Shown here in pieces: positions 35,117 to 45,082 of a DNA stretch of 64,000 bases. Every line of letters starts with the position of its first letter. Within the stretch, counting starts at the first letter, position 1. The position numbers were made by a program, and so were the translations under genes. The stretch is from Sisyra terminalis. Its lineage: Eukaryota; Arthropoda; Insecta; Neuroptera; Sisyridae. The notes under the pieces were generated by a model. The model made no database searches. It was not told the origin of the DNA and saw nothing but the letters and a program-made list of their open reading frames with translations. The stretch covers positions 930,001 through 994,000 of the forward strand of contig OY292280.1 in assembly GCA_958496175.1 (NCBI GenBank), read 5' to 3'.

Positions 35117-38100
35117 ATGTCATCCAATTTTATAAATGAATTACTAGTACAAGAACGCAACAAGTGTTCCTTCAATGTAACAGAATTAACAAACTTTTTG
35201 GACGGTGGCCGAGAAAAAACTGCCCAAAGAAAAAAAATCGGTAATACAATAAATTTTCTAAAACATCCCAAAGTTACGAACTAAACAATTTCAGAGGACT
35301 TCTTCTTTTCGGATCAGCGACTTCAGGATCCTATTCCGATTGACTACCTAAGCCATAAGGAGAAATACGAACAAAGTCTTCGTAAAACTTGTGTAATCCT
35401 CGAAAAATTACACGAACTTAAAGGCATTGACCTCACCGATACCACTAGTATCAAGTAATCATTATCTATTTGCCTATCAACAACCAACTGATTTTGTGGT
35501 TTTCCAGAAATTTGTTAAATGGAATCGATTTTGCTACTGTTAAAGACATTCATCCATTGGCGGTCCACTATGCAATGTTTGTGCCAGCGATTAAGGCCCA
35601 AGGAACCCAGGAACAAATCGATAAATGGGTTTACGGAATTAATTTTGGAAACATAGTTGGAACATATGCTCAAGTAACACATTTTTCTCTACCTCATGTT
35701 GATAATTTGATTTTTTTGTGAGACTCAATTAGACTCAAATCTAGTATTAGCCACTTTTATACAAAATATTAAAGATCCTTCTTTGGAATTTTTAAAAGTA
35801 ACTTTGTAGGTTTTTTTCTAGACTGAATTAGGACATGGAACATTTATTCGAGGATTGGAAACACGAGCTGACTACGATCCAAAAACTCAAGAATTTGTTC
35901 TAAATAGTCCAACACTATCGTCGTACAAATGGTGGCCAGGCGGATGTAAATTTTTCGACACATCCAATATGTACCACTAGTTATGTTTTATATTTTTAGT
36001 GGGACATACTGCAAATTTTACAGTGGTCATTGCTCAATTGTATAGTAAAGGTAAATGCCACGGTATCCATTCGTTTGTTGTGCAGTTGCGAGACCGACAA
36101 ACCCATGAGCCGTTGCCCGGTGTAAAAATTGGGGAAATTGGTACAAAATTGGGAATGAATTCGACGAACAACGGATTTTTGGGTTTCAAAAATGTTCGAA
36201 TTCCTCGTACTAGTTTACTGATGAAAAACAGTCGAGTCGAAGAAGATGGTACTTATGTAAAAACCGGGAATAGTCTTCTTCTGTATGGAACCATGGTATA
36301 TGTTCGAGTTTTCCTTGTTAAGGATATGGAAATCTTTTTAAGTAAAGCTGTAACAATCGCAATTCGCTACAGTATAGTACGTAGACAATCCCAACTTAAA
36401 GCAGGGTAAGTTCTGGAAACTTTGCTAATGCTACAATTTTCACAGGTGATTTAGCATTAAATAGGGATAATTCTACTAAATTTATAGTTGTCAGGTAGCA
36501 TTTTGACATACCTCCATAACATACTTAATATTCCATATTTAAGCGATGGAACATTTTGGTGTACCTACTTATTTTCATGCAAATAATTTATTTATATTGT
36601 TGGCTTTTTTTAAATACAACAATTTAAGGATGAACAAACGTAAATCATTTCTTGGAACTACCTTAATATATGCTTGTTTCCTGGAAATGCCAATACACAT
36701 TCGTAATTCGTTGAGTTTGAAAGCTAATTAACACTCCGGATACTTAATTTAACCTTTAATTTCGAACATCCAGGAATACCTATTTAGTTCCAAGATGATT
36801 AATATCTGGAATATTGAAAACCCTAATAGCATGACGCCCAGTATAAATTTATTAGGTGCTCGGAGATTAGATCAGTATGGTTGCTATACTCATTAAAATA
36901 AATGAATTCTTTTAGAGGTCCTGAAACACAAATAATCGATTATGTGACCCAACAAAATAAGTTGTTTTCCAACTTGGCCACTTGTTATGCAATCCGAGCG
37001 ATCAGTGAGTGGTTATGGGAGGTATATTTGAAATTGATGGAGGAATTCGAAAGGGGTGAATACGGTGGTCTGGCCGAATTGCACGCATTGTCTTGCTCAG
37101 TAAAAGTGATCAGTACATGTGATGCAGCTACTGGGATTGAGACTTGTAGATTGGCTTGTGGAGGCCATGGATACATGAACAGTTCAAACTTACCAACTCT
37201 GTACGGACTAGCAACAGCCGCCTGTACCTACGAAGGCGAAAATACTGTTTTGCTTTTACAAACTGCTCGATACTTACTGAAATTATGGTCACAGATAGAA
37301 AATAATTTGCCCATTCCCAACAGTTTTAAATACTTACAAGATGGTGCATCCAGAAAAGTGGGTCCACTACTTACAAACTCAGTTCCCAGTGTGATTTGTT
37401 CACTGCAAACAGTTGCCGTTCAGTAAGTCAATCCTGTTATGGTCTAAATATATTTTTACCGGTAGTGTTTTAGAAAAATTCGTTTGGCCTACGAACATAT
37501 GCAAACTAGAGTTCAAAACGGTAAAGCACTGCACGATGCGTGGAATGAAACTTCTATCGAATTGGTCGAAGCTGCTGAAGCCCACAGTCGAGTTTTCATT
37601 GTCGAAAAGTTGTACGAATGGTTTGAAAAACACAAAACGGAACTAAGTCCAGATCTGCAAACAGTTCTACGCCAATTGGTGGAACTATACACAGTCCAAA
37701 CTGCAGTTCGACAACTGGGGAATTTAATTCGAGTAAGTAACCACCAGAGAACTCATCCAGATTTCGGACAAACTTTGTTCCCACCCTAAGACCAGTAAAA
37801 TATATAATTAGAATCCCCAAAAAAGTTCTAGATCTTTTCAATCCAAACGTTTTCTAAAGAAGATACTGCTATAGAAAATTTCATTATGGAACTACCATAA
37901 AATCATAGCAATGTGGAACCTACTAACAGAAATATTTTTTCTTCTATCATTGGCACATTTCCCATCGGAGTTCCTATGTTTAACAGCTTTATTTCATATT
38001 ACATATCGATGGATATCATTTTTATTCTTTCAATTTCAGTTCACCTCCGTGAATGGTACAGCTATCGAGAACCTACAAGACTGGTTAGAACGCCTACTAG

Positions 38101-38300
38101 CCGAAATTCGTCCCAATGCTGTCGCCTTAGTGGACGGCTACGATTACTCAGACATTGCTTTGGGCTCAACTTTAGGTGCTTACGATGGCAGGGTCTACGA
38201 ACGGCTCTTTGAAGAGGCCCTAAAGAGCCCCTTGAACCAGGAACCCGTAAACAAATCATTCCATGCTTATTTAAAGCCATTGTTAAAATCAAATATTTAA
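35117..38300 (+). CDS. Peroxisomal acyl-CoA oxidase, tandem copy 2
   Basis: Eight exons: 35117-35240, 35295-35454, 35508-35673, 35822-35945, 36000-36405, 36916-37422, 37474-37732, 38040-38300. They total 2007 nt, 668 residues, with ACCATG start context. The splice phases match copy 1 at every shared junction, but exon 5 equals exons 5 and 6 of copy 1 fused: the intron after NSRVEE is absent. Same motifs as copy 1: [86 protein letters not shown] (about 404-414) and catalytic Glu433 in [19 protein letters not shown]. The last residues are KSNI, weaker than SNL as a peroxisomal signal. Known role: FAD-dependent first step of peroxisomal fatty acid oxidation. It is probably active. The pair most likely arose by local duplication, perhaps dividing acyl chain-length preference. 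Confidence 0.96.
36443..36650. repeat. Dispersed repeat in oxidase copy 2 intron 5
   Basis: GATTTAGCATTAAATAGGGA, ATTCTACTAAATTTATAGTT and GTCAGGTAGCATTTTGACAT match 55345-55425. The following CTTAATATTCCATATTTAAG and CCTACTTATTTTCATGCAAA match 255-345. The three sites appear to be overlapping fragments of one longer element. Confidence 0.6.
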
Positions 38301-38511
38301 GAATCAACTCCTTCTCCTGTAGTTACCTGAAACAATCTCCTCATTTTTAGATAAACTGAATAAGGGGTCATCTATACGAAATGCCAACATCCCCCCCCAT
38401 GTTTCAATACATCAAATTTTTGTAATCCTTTCCTTGTTTTCGTAACAAACATCTTTTATGGATAGACCCTAACTGGGGTTTATCGACCACATTGTACATG
38501 AAAAAAGAGTA

Positions 38512-38517
38512 AATAAA
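38512..38517 (+). other. Polyadenylation signal of oxidase copy 2
   Basis: AATAAA (in GAGTAAATAAAGTATCG) about 210 bases past the stop codon at 38300. Confidence 0.45.
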
Positions 38518-39074
38518 GTATCGTATAGAATAGCTAAAGTTTTTTCTTATTAAATCTTCATAAAACTTTTCCAGCATTAAATGGAAGACTATAGAATGAA
38601 TGTGGTTTCATATTTTTTGGAATAGAAAACGAAAACCTGCTTTCCACTTATTTCTTTCTTATTTTTTACATCTCAGCGCCTTCTCGTGGCTCTTCTACTA
38701 AACTATTCCACTATTCTTCTGCGCCTACTTCTACGCAACCTTACAGACTATAGACAAAGTAGTGGGGAAAAGAGACCAATAGGTGACGAAATGAACGAAA
38801 AAAATTGAAGGGAGCTTTATTTTAATTATGTAACCAAAACAAAACAAAAAACACTATGCACCCCTTTTATAATTCGAAGTAACTTTTGTATTTACCCCCC
38901 TCTTGTTAAAAAGGCATTTAAAATCGAAGAGTAATTAAATGAATCTCAACAAAGCTAAAGTCATGATATAATGTTAGTTTCTTTCCAGGACTTAAAATAG
39001 GGGTTCCTGTTTTTTTAACGGTACCTATACTTCTTGTTTTGGACAGTCCTGTCTTAATTACTTAATTTTGGATT

Positions 39075-39326
39075 TTATCTTGAGATTGAAGAATTCAGGA
39101 GTTTTCTCCAATTTTCCTCCAATAAAGGAGAAGGAGCCTCGTTGTGGTGATAAAATGTATAGGTAACATTTTCACAGGAAAGAACATCGGAAAGATCCAA
39201 GAAAGGATTGGAATTCCGAAACTACTACGGGGAATAGACCTGCCCGATCGGAAGGACCTTTCCAGGGGCAAGCAGTTCATGATACAGTTGTTCTACTGGT
39301 TCTTTTGGTCGCCTTTGAGACTGCAT
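39075..39326 (-). pseudogene. Protein-like frame interrupted by two adjacent TAG codons
   Basis: One minus-strand frame of 84 codons runs from ATG 39326 to TAA 39075. It is broken only by TAGTAG at codons 34-35. The composition is protein-like rather than A/T noise: MQSQRRPKEPVEQLYHELLA before the stops and FLDLSDVLSCENVTYTFYHH after them. An acceptor-like TTTTCGTTTTCAAG lies just upstream. I do not recognise the protein. It may be a decayed last exon or retroposed fragment. Confidence 0.3.
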
Positions 39327-39844
39327 CGATTCACTTGAAAACGAAAATAGTTATATTGAATCAATTTATTGGATATTAATTTTTTTTCTTTTTATTTCAT
39401 CATTGATTTGTATCAAATCTAAATTAAGTAAATGAGTTTGATTGATTTTTTTAAATGCTGTATTGATTGAAAATAACTTGTGCTAGAAGAACAATTTGTG
39501 AAAATCTTAAACGGTGAAATTTGTGACAAAAAATCGTATTCGTTCTCGAAACTATTCAAAAAATGTTCTAGATTTTCATTTTTTTGCTGAAAACATATTT
39601 AATGACTACAGAAAATAATATGATAACGAGTGCATTACATGTGCACAAACTACATTGCATTTATCTTATCACTAATTAGTAACATTAATTAAACAAATTT
39701 GATCGTAATTAGTATTTGAAGGCAAATTTTTCGGACGGATTTATGGAAAGAAATCTGGTTGATCGATTTTTCAGGAAATATAGTGCGTCAATGACTAATT
39801 GGTGACATGGTTCCAAAGGATTATTCAACGAAATATTCGAAAAC

Positions 39845-40035
39845 CGAGACGAAGTAGTGAAGTTACAAGTGGCACAAATGATTAAAAAGGGTTGCGATGT
39901 TTGTACGATTTTTTCGAGATCCTGGTTCCGGGTGGTTTAGTCGAAGAACAGTTGTTTCTGGGCGGCCATCAAAATAACGAACGCACAGACCAATATTTCC
40001 CGTCGTAGACTTCTCGACAAAAGTGAGTCTGCATC
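39845..40035 (+). pseudogene. Possible Tc1-like transposase relic
   Basis: GAAGTAGTGAAGTTACAAGT reads EVVKLQVAQMIKKG. Further on, GGGCGGCCATCAAAA reads GRPSK, and after a one-base shift ITNAQTNISRRRLLDK. GRP(S/R)K followed by such a segment resembles the DNA-binding region of Tc1/mariner transposases. At least one frameshift is needed. The evidence is weak. Confidence 0.25.
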
Positions 40036-40701
40036 TGCAAATAGAAACACAGTAAAATTACTATCAACTATGAATTCCACTCATCACGATAGTATATCAA
40101 GTATGAATAAAACTCATTTCCATTTATACTCCCAAAAAAAATCAATTCGGATTCCTCCAAAAATGATTCGAAAGCAAAGAACTCAAAATTTCGTTGTGAT
40201 CAGAAAACCTGGTACCCCCGATATACGCAATTCGTAGCATTCCAGTAACCAGGAAATCCTTTCCCTCAACCACATATAACAAAACCTGTCATCTTTACCA
40301 CAAACCGCAACCAAGGGATTCCACAATTTTCATAAACAACTTACAACTAATCCATAAAAATCACTCAAAATAGCAAAACTCTTTTCGGAAACTGTTTCCG
40401 GTTAATTAAACAAACAGGGAGACGCAACTATCATCTTTTTATTTAGCCAATTCTATTCCCTGATCACCTTTACCCTCTAAACCTATTAGCTAGAACAATT
40501 ATGGCGAACCTAAGAACCTACGACCCAGGCAAGCTTTTTAATTGACCCACAATGATTAGGCAACCATTTATTGGCTATGTTTGTAAAAAGAGACCTCCAT
40601 AACACTTGTGCCGTCCTCTTGTTTCACCTGGTGAAGCGCTAGTGAGTGCTCTGCAAAAATTTAACTCAGGCATCAAAAATGTTCGCCATCCCTAAACTAG
40701 A

Positions 40702-41040
40702 TAATAAAAACATTAAACATAAATTTGAACAAACGTTCAAACAAATTTATTTTTGATGCTTTGCCCAGATACGTATTTTGATTGCCAACCAATCTTCCTC
40801 AGTAGTGATCAAGTCGTTTTGGATCGCTTCGTAACTGCTATGGGAAGAGTCACTACATAGCAGTTAGGGACCAATCCAAAACTACTTCATCACCAGTGAG
40901 GAAGATCGCTTGGCAATTGCAATCTGCGCAATACATCAAAAATTACTTGATCATCACTGAGGAAAGTTGCTTGGCAATCGAAATACATATATGGGAAATA
41001 CGTCAAAAATACATTTGTTTGAACTGTTGTTCTAATGTCT
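40702..41040. mobile_element. FB-B foldback element, rearranged copy
   Basis: It begins AACATAAATTTGAACAAACG, then GATTGCCAACCAATCTTCCT. The centre is a short palindrome around GTAACTGCTATGGGAAGAG / CATAGCAGTTAGGGA. It ends with two successive partial right arms (GTGAGGAAGATCGCTTGGCA; TGAGGAAAGTTGCTTGGCAA) and CATTTGTTTGAAC. Confidence 0.65.
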
Positions 41041-41261
41041 AAGGCAGAATTGTTTTAACATGCTAATAACCTTATTTATTAAGAAAACCTATGATTCCAC
41101 CTCAAATATTTAAACGGATAATCCACAAACCGAATAATCCGCACACGGATAATCGAGGGTTTACTGTATATGATTTAGCTATATTTTAGAGGAGAAACAT
41201 TTATTACTTAAATTAACTTATTTTTCTCGCAATTTTACAGTTTCTTGATAAGATTTTTTCG

Positions 41262-41735
41262 CTAACTTTGAACAGTTATACTGTGCATACAATAAATAGA
41301 ATATATTGCGATCCAATTTATATAGCATAATTTAATATAATAATATATAAAAATTATAGCATAAACATAAATTTCAACAGAAGTTCAAACAAAAATATTC
41401 GTGACGTATTGCCTAGATACGTCTTTAGATAGCCAAGCAATCTTCCTCAGTGGTCATCAAGTAGTTTGGATCACCCCGTAACTACTTTGTGATGAATCAC
41501 AAATTTCAAGCAGTTACGTAATCCAAACCACTGAGGAAGATTGCTTGGCAATCGAAATACGTATCTGGGTAATACGTCACAAATATTTTTGTTTGAACTT
41601 CTGTTGAAATTTAGGTTTATGATATGATTTTTATATATTATTATATTAAATTATACTATATAAATTGGATCGCAATATTTCTATATATTGTATGCACAGT
41701 ATAACTGTTCAAAGTCTATATATTGTATACACAGT
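41262..41735. mobile_element. FB-B foldback element, longest copy
   Basis: Left arm: AACTTTGAACAGTTATACTG, ATATTGCGATCCAATTTATA, AAATTTCAACAGAAGTTCAA, GCCAAGCAATCTTCCTCAGT. Right arm in reverse: ACTGAGGAAGATTGCTTGGC, TTGAACTTCTGTTGAAATTT, TATAAATTGGATCGCAATAT, CAGTATAACTGTTCAAAG. The arms pair for about 200 bp each around a small centre near 41500. No ORF. About 4-5 full or partial relatives are in this window. Confidence 0.8.
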
Positions 41736-42460
41736 TTCTTACGAAAAAAAATTTACGTGATATTTTCCGAGACTACTCTCTCCCCCACGTGAGATTTTGC
41801 TCTATCCCCCCCCCTAGACGTCTCACGTAATTTATAGACGACCCTTAATATCCGTAGTGCTAAACATCAGCCTGTGTAATCCACCTATCATAAAAAATGA
41901 TTTTTTTCATAATGTTCCACCTTATAGCTGAAACTATAAGTATTTGAGAACGTATATCCCGCCAATAGTGTCCGACCGAAACTAGTTTTTAGTTGTGATT
42001 TGCAACAAAATCTTACGTGGTGAAATTTTTTCATTATTTTTCCTATAATCAGGACAAAAATTACAATCAAAATCTGTTATATTATATTTGAGACAATTGA
42101 AGAAGTTGGTACGGATTTTTTTACGAAGTTCAGAAGACCTATGAAATGGTACCCGCCGATACTGTTTGTTCCTCTTTCCGTCCCTAAACTATAGAAGAAT
42201 CAATTAACTAATGGATGATGAATTTTTCGGTTGGGAAATTTGATTCCGATTGGGGTTTGATTCGTTTGATCAATTGAGAATGGTGATTGGGGATTGAGGT
42301 GCGCGAAAATCGTTGTGCAACTGGAATCCGCATTTGTTTATGGTGGTGGGTTTGGAACCAAGAATGGTAATGAATTTTCCTTGAACAGCAACAGAAGTAA
42401 CAGCTACGAGGCTACGATCAATAGTTTGTTCGCGCAGATTAAACACAGAAGCGAAATTTC

Positions 42461-42527
42461 AAGAGGTCAGGATCGCGTGACCAAAAAATACGGACGAGAT
42501 TGATGGAGATCGCGTGTCTGACCTCTT
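42461..42527 (+). other. Hairpin-forming inverted repeat in the CpG-rich block
   Basis: AAGAGGTCAG at 42461-42470 pairs perfectly with CTGACCTCTT at 42518-42527, followed directly by a T run. GATCGCGTG occurs just inside both arms as a direct repeat. The shape recalls a structured RNA or an RNA polymerase III-type end, but no family match is claimed. Confidence 0.4.
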
Positions 42528-42595
42528 TTTGTTACGAAACAAAATCAAGCACGCACCTTTGATAAAAATACAATACCCTCGAAAAAAAATACGTC

Positions 42596-42679
42596 ATGGA
42601 TAAGCAGGACCGGCGGAAGACTCCTGCCCAAAGACCCCTACCAGCCGCCAACACCATATACCCATTAATTAAGTGTTAA
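42596..42679 (+). CDS. Candidate 27-residue small ORF
   Basis: ATGGATAAGCAGGACCGGCG opens a frame of 27 residues (MDKQDRRKTPAQRPLPAANT, then IYPLIKC) ending TAA at 42677. Start context is GTCATGG, with G at +4. It is basic and proline-containing, with G/C-rich codons unlike random frames nearby. There is no family assignment; it may equally be a fragment of a first exon. Confidence 0.25.
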   Translation: MDKQDRRKTPAQRPLPAANTIYPLIKC

Positions 42680-43080
42680 GTAAACTATTTATGGCTGCTG
42701 CAACATCGCCACCCCATCGTCAATTCCAGCACTCCATCACCCGAAAACCCAAAAACTCTTCACGTCATTCATAATTCAATGACTCCTCTTGCACCATTCC
42801 TTACTACTGCACCATTAACATGATTTCCACTATGGTGCATCGTTTTTTTCCTTCAAAATAAACATAACATTGTATCCCATACGCTCAACATTAACAAGTG
42901 GCGCATCGCAATTTTTCTCCAAAAATACATGGAAGCAATTTTTTTGTAGAAAATTCAATGCTCTACAAAAAAGTCTTGTATCACTTTTAATAGATATTCA
43001 AACCTCAATCACACCATTATTAAATGCATTACCGTTATAGTACCATAAAAGCTACCTAATTCTTAATTTCTTCTTTTTTT

Positions 43081-43155
43081 TTAATTGTTATTTACCGTCA
43101 CTACTACTAAGATATATAGCGACTCTAGGGTTAATAAAAATTCGTAAATCGAGAT
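43081..43155 (-). mobile_element. tRNA-derived SINE, 3'-end fragment
   Basis: Minus strand carries the family tail only: TTAACCCTAGAGTCGCTATA, then GACGGTAAATAACAATTAAA. The tRNA part is missing where the 76-bp palindrome begins. Confidence 0.6.
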
Positions 43156-43227
43156 TTATAACGGTACTACTCTTAGTTTCCTTACTATTAATAGTAAGGA
43201 AACTAAGAATAGTACCGTTATAAATCT
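43152..43227. repeat. 76-bp almost perfect palindrome without loop
   Basis: AGATTTATAACGGTACTACT, then CTTAGTTTCCTTACTATT meets its exact complement with a single mismatch in 38 pairs. The arms are adjacent with no spacer, so the DNA could extrude as a cruciform or the RNA form one long hairpin. Confidence 0.9.
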
Positions 43228-43280
43228 AAACATCTATAATGGTGACGTTTAAATAACTTCTAAACAAGTGAACTATTAAA

Positions 43281-43370
43281 AAAATAGCTCAAGTCTAGTC
43301 CTTTTTGAACAATAAAATCTGTCAACGTTGCATTTTCTATTTTGTTTTTTATTCTTTTCACATTACTATT
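43281..43370. repeat. FB-A left half element
   Basis: GCTCAAGTCTAGTCCTTTTT, then AAAATCTGTCAACGTTGCAT, TTTCTATTTTGTTTTTTATT. The right arm is absent. Confidence 0.6.
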
Positions 43371-43571
43371 GTTAAAGTCAGCGAAAATATCAAATTTGAT
43401 TTTATACAGTAGGTGTTTCACAGTTTAATTTTACTGGAAAGGGGGGACAATATAGTTCAAAATAAATGTATCACAAAAGAAGAAATACCAACGCATTATA
43501 ATATTGCTATTGTTATGACTCTAGCTTACTTAGTAATACAGTAAACCGAGAAATAAATTCATTGTTCACAA

Positions 43572-43636
43572 CAAGATTCGAACCTAGTGATTATTGGCTA
43601 CAAAACCGTGATTTTGACGAGTAGACCAACAATGAA
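43572..43636 (-). other. tRNA-like sequence of a second type
   Basis: On the minus strand GTTGGTCTACTCGTCAAAAT is followed by CACGGTTTTGTAGCCAATAA, a variable-arm-like stretch and CACTAGGTTCGAATC (B box). It resembles a degraded tRNA or the head of another SINE. It lacks a foldable acceptor stem, so I do not call a functional tRNA. Confidence 0.35.
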
Positions 43637-44324
43637 ACTATCAATAATTTAACAATATTAAATACATTCTCAAATATCTCTATATAATATAAACAGGAAC
43701 GCATTTATTATGTCGGTGAACAAGAATCGCGTAGGATCCATCATACCAAAGAAGTACCACAAAATGGGGAAAAACCATGTAAAAAAAATTGACGAATATT
43801 ATGCAACGAATGTTTTTCACATAGCCAACCTAGGATCCATTTCTATTCTAAATACATCCCTGAATATAAAATGGGTTTAAACATCAAAATCCAATCTTGG
43901 TACAATTGAAATACACTATCTAATATTAGAAGTACAGAATTCATAGTATGTTTCTTGACCAATTCTTTTTGTAAAACCAAGCCTCCACTTCCGAAATAGT
44001 CTATACTCTATAAGCTTTGGCAGTAATTTAAGAGTATTTAAAAAATCGGTATTTTTATTTATTGAAAACATTTACCATATAAAAGTGGATTTTAGTCACA
44101 AATTATCACGTATAGATATGATTAAACAGTCAATTGTTTATAGATACAGTTTGTCTATCAATTATGGATCTATTAATTTTGAATTAGCTGATGGTTGTCA
44201 TTGGTTTCAACTGTCATTTTATTTTCATTCAATAGCCAATTGTTGCCGTTTGTCAGTTATGTCAGTGATGGGCTATGAATATTTCCCAGAAAGATACTAA
44301 TTTTCAAATAATAGATTTAATTGA

Positions 44325-44535
44325 CGGCTCATGTATCATTTAGGGATATCAAAATCTATTTTATTTTTCAATTTAATTCGTGACTAAATTGAGCTCTAAT
44401 GGAAATGTAGCTACAAAAAAAAAATTATACCATATTAGAACTGGACTAACAAAAAAAAATTCGAATAGAATAAAAAATGAATTGGAAAATGCTACGTTGC
44501 TAGATTTGATTGTTTTTAAAGAGACTTAAGCTATG
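44325..44535. mobile_element. FB-A element, diverged
   Basis: Left arm GGCTCATGTATCATTTAGGG, then CTATTTTATTTTTCAATTTA; right arm GAATAAAAAATGAATTGGAA, AATGCTACGTTGCTAGATTT and AAAGAGACTTAAGCT. The core left CAACGTTGC is lost. Confidence 0.55.
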
Positions 44536-44639
44536 GAAATTTAGTGGCAAAAAAGAAAATTATACAATGTTGGAATTGAATTAAGCAAAACAATTGTAAC
44601 GTTGTTTGATATAGTAGTTAAAAGAAATTCATAGCCTTT

Positions 44640-44752
44640 CAATAGTTATTTAGCGTCGCTTAACTAATGTCTTGGCGACTCTAGGGTTAATAAGAATCCG
44701 TAAAACCAATTAGTTTTGAATCGGCCATCTTGACCACTCGTCCATCGATATA
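44640..44752 (-). mobile_element. tRNA-derived SINE, copy 6
   Basis: Minus strand: CGATGGACGAGTGGTCAAGA (A-box region), then a shortened middle, then TTAACCCTAGAGTCGCCAAG and GCGACGCTAAATAACTATTG. The B-box segment is deleted. Confidence 0.6.
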
Positions 44753-45082
44753 GGTGTTTAAATTTGTTAGTTAGTAAAGAAGAAATGATAAGATTTGTAG
44801 TTATAGAATAAAAGTGAGAGGAATTTTGTTTGTAACGGATCTGCGATTAGGTTGTTAGAATGTGGAAATTTGTCGAAACTTGTTCGATTTCTTCGTGCGA
44901 ACTAAGTGTTCATTTTTCTTTTTCGTTTTTTTTTTCTTTTCGCCTGCTTTGGTGTTTGAGTAAAAGAGTATAAAGTTCACGTTTGGTGCAAATGATCTTG
45001 TTTTTGTATCGATTTTGAACGTAAACGCACGCGATGGGCTTAAATCACGCGACGCCACCCCTTCAATCTTGGACTAGAACGA

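Larger units (their letters stand above)
38301..42269. other. Repeat-rich gap after the oxidase genes
   Basis: No intact gene. The oxidase 3' UTR ends near the AATAAA at 38512. A decayed coding fragment (39075-39326), a possible transposase relic (39845-40035) and two FB-B palindromes (40702-41040, 41262-41735) fill the space. 41750-41850 has a CCCCCC-containing patch of unknown meaning. Confidence 0.5.
42270..42690 (+). promoter_or_regulatory. CpG-rich island-like block, possible promoter/first exon
   Basis: Base composition departs from the surrounding A/T-rich DNA: GAGGTGCGCGAAAATCG, GTTCGCGCAGATTAAACA, GGATCGCGTGACC, GGAGATCGCGTGTC, GGACCGGCGGAAGACTCC. In this window such composition is otherwise found at gene starts (HCF at 12.2 kb, the cysteine-rich gene at 45.4 kb). 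It contains a 10-bp stem hairpin and a 27-codon ORF (separate entries). No longer gene is attached that I can see, so it could be the 5' exon of a gene outside the window or a non-coding RNA. Confidence 0.4.

Noticed and set aside
43572..43636. Functional tRNA gene
   Set aside because: B box present but no pairable acceptor stem and long irregular arm; better seen as SINE-like relic.
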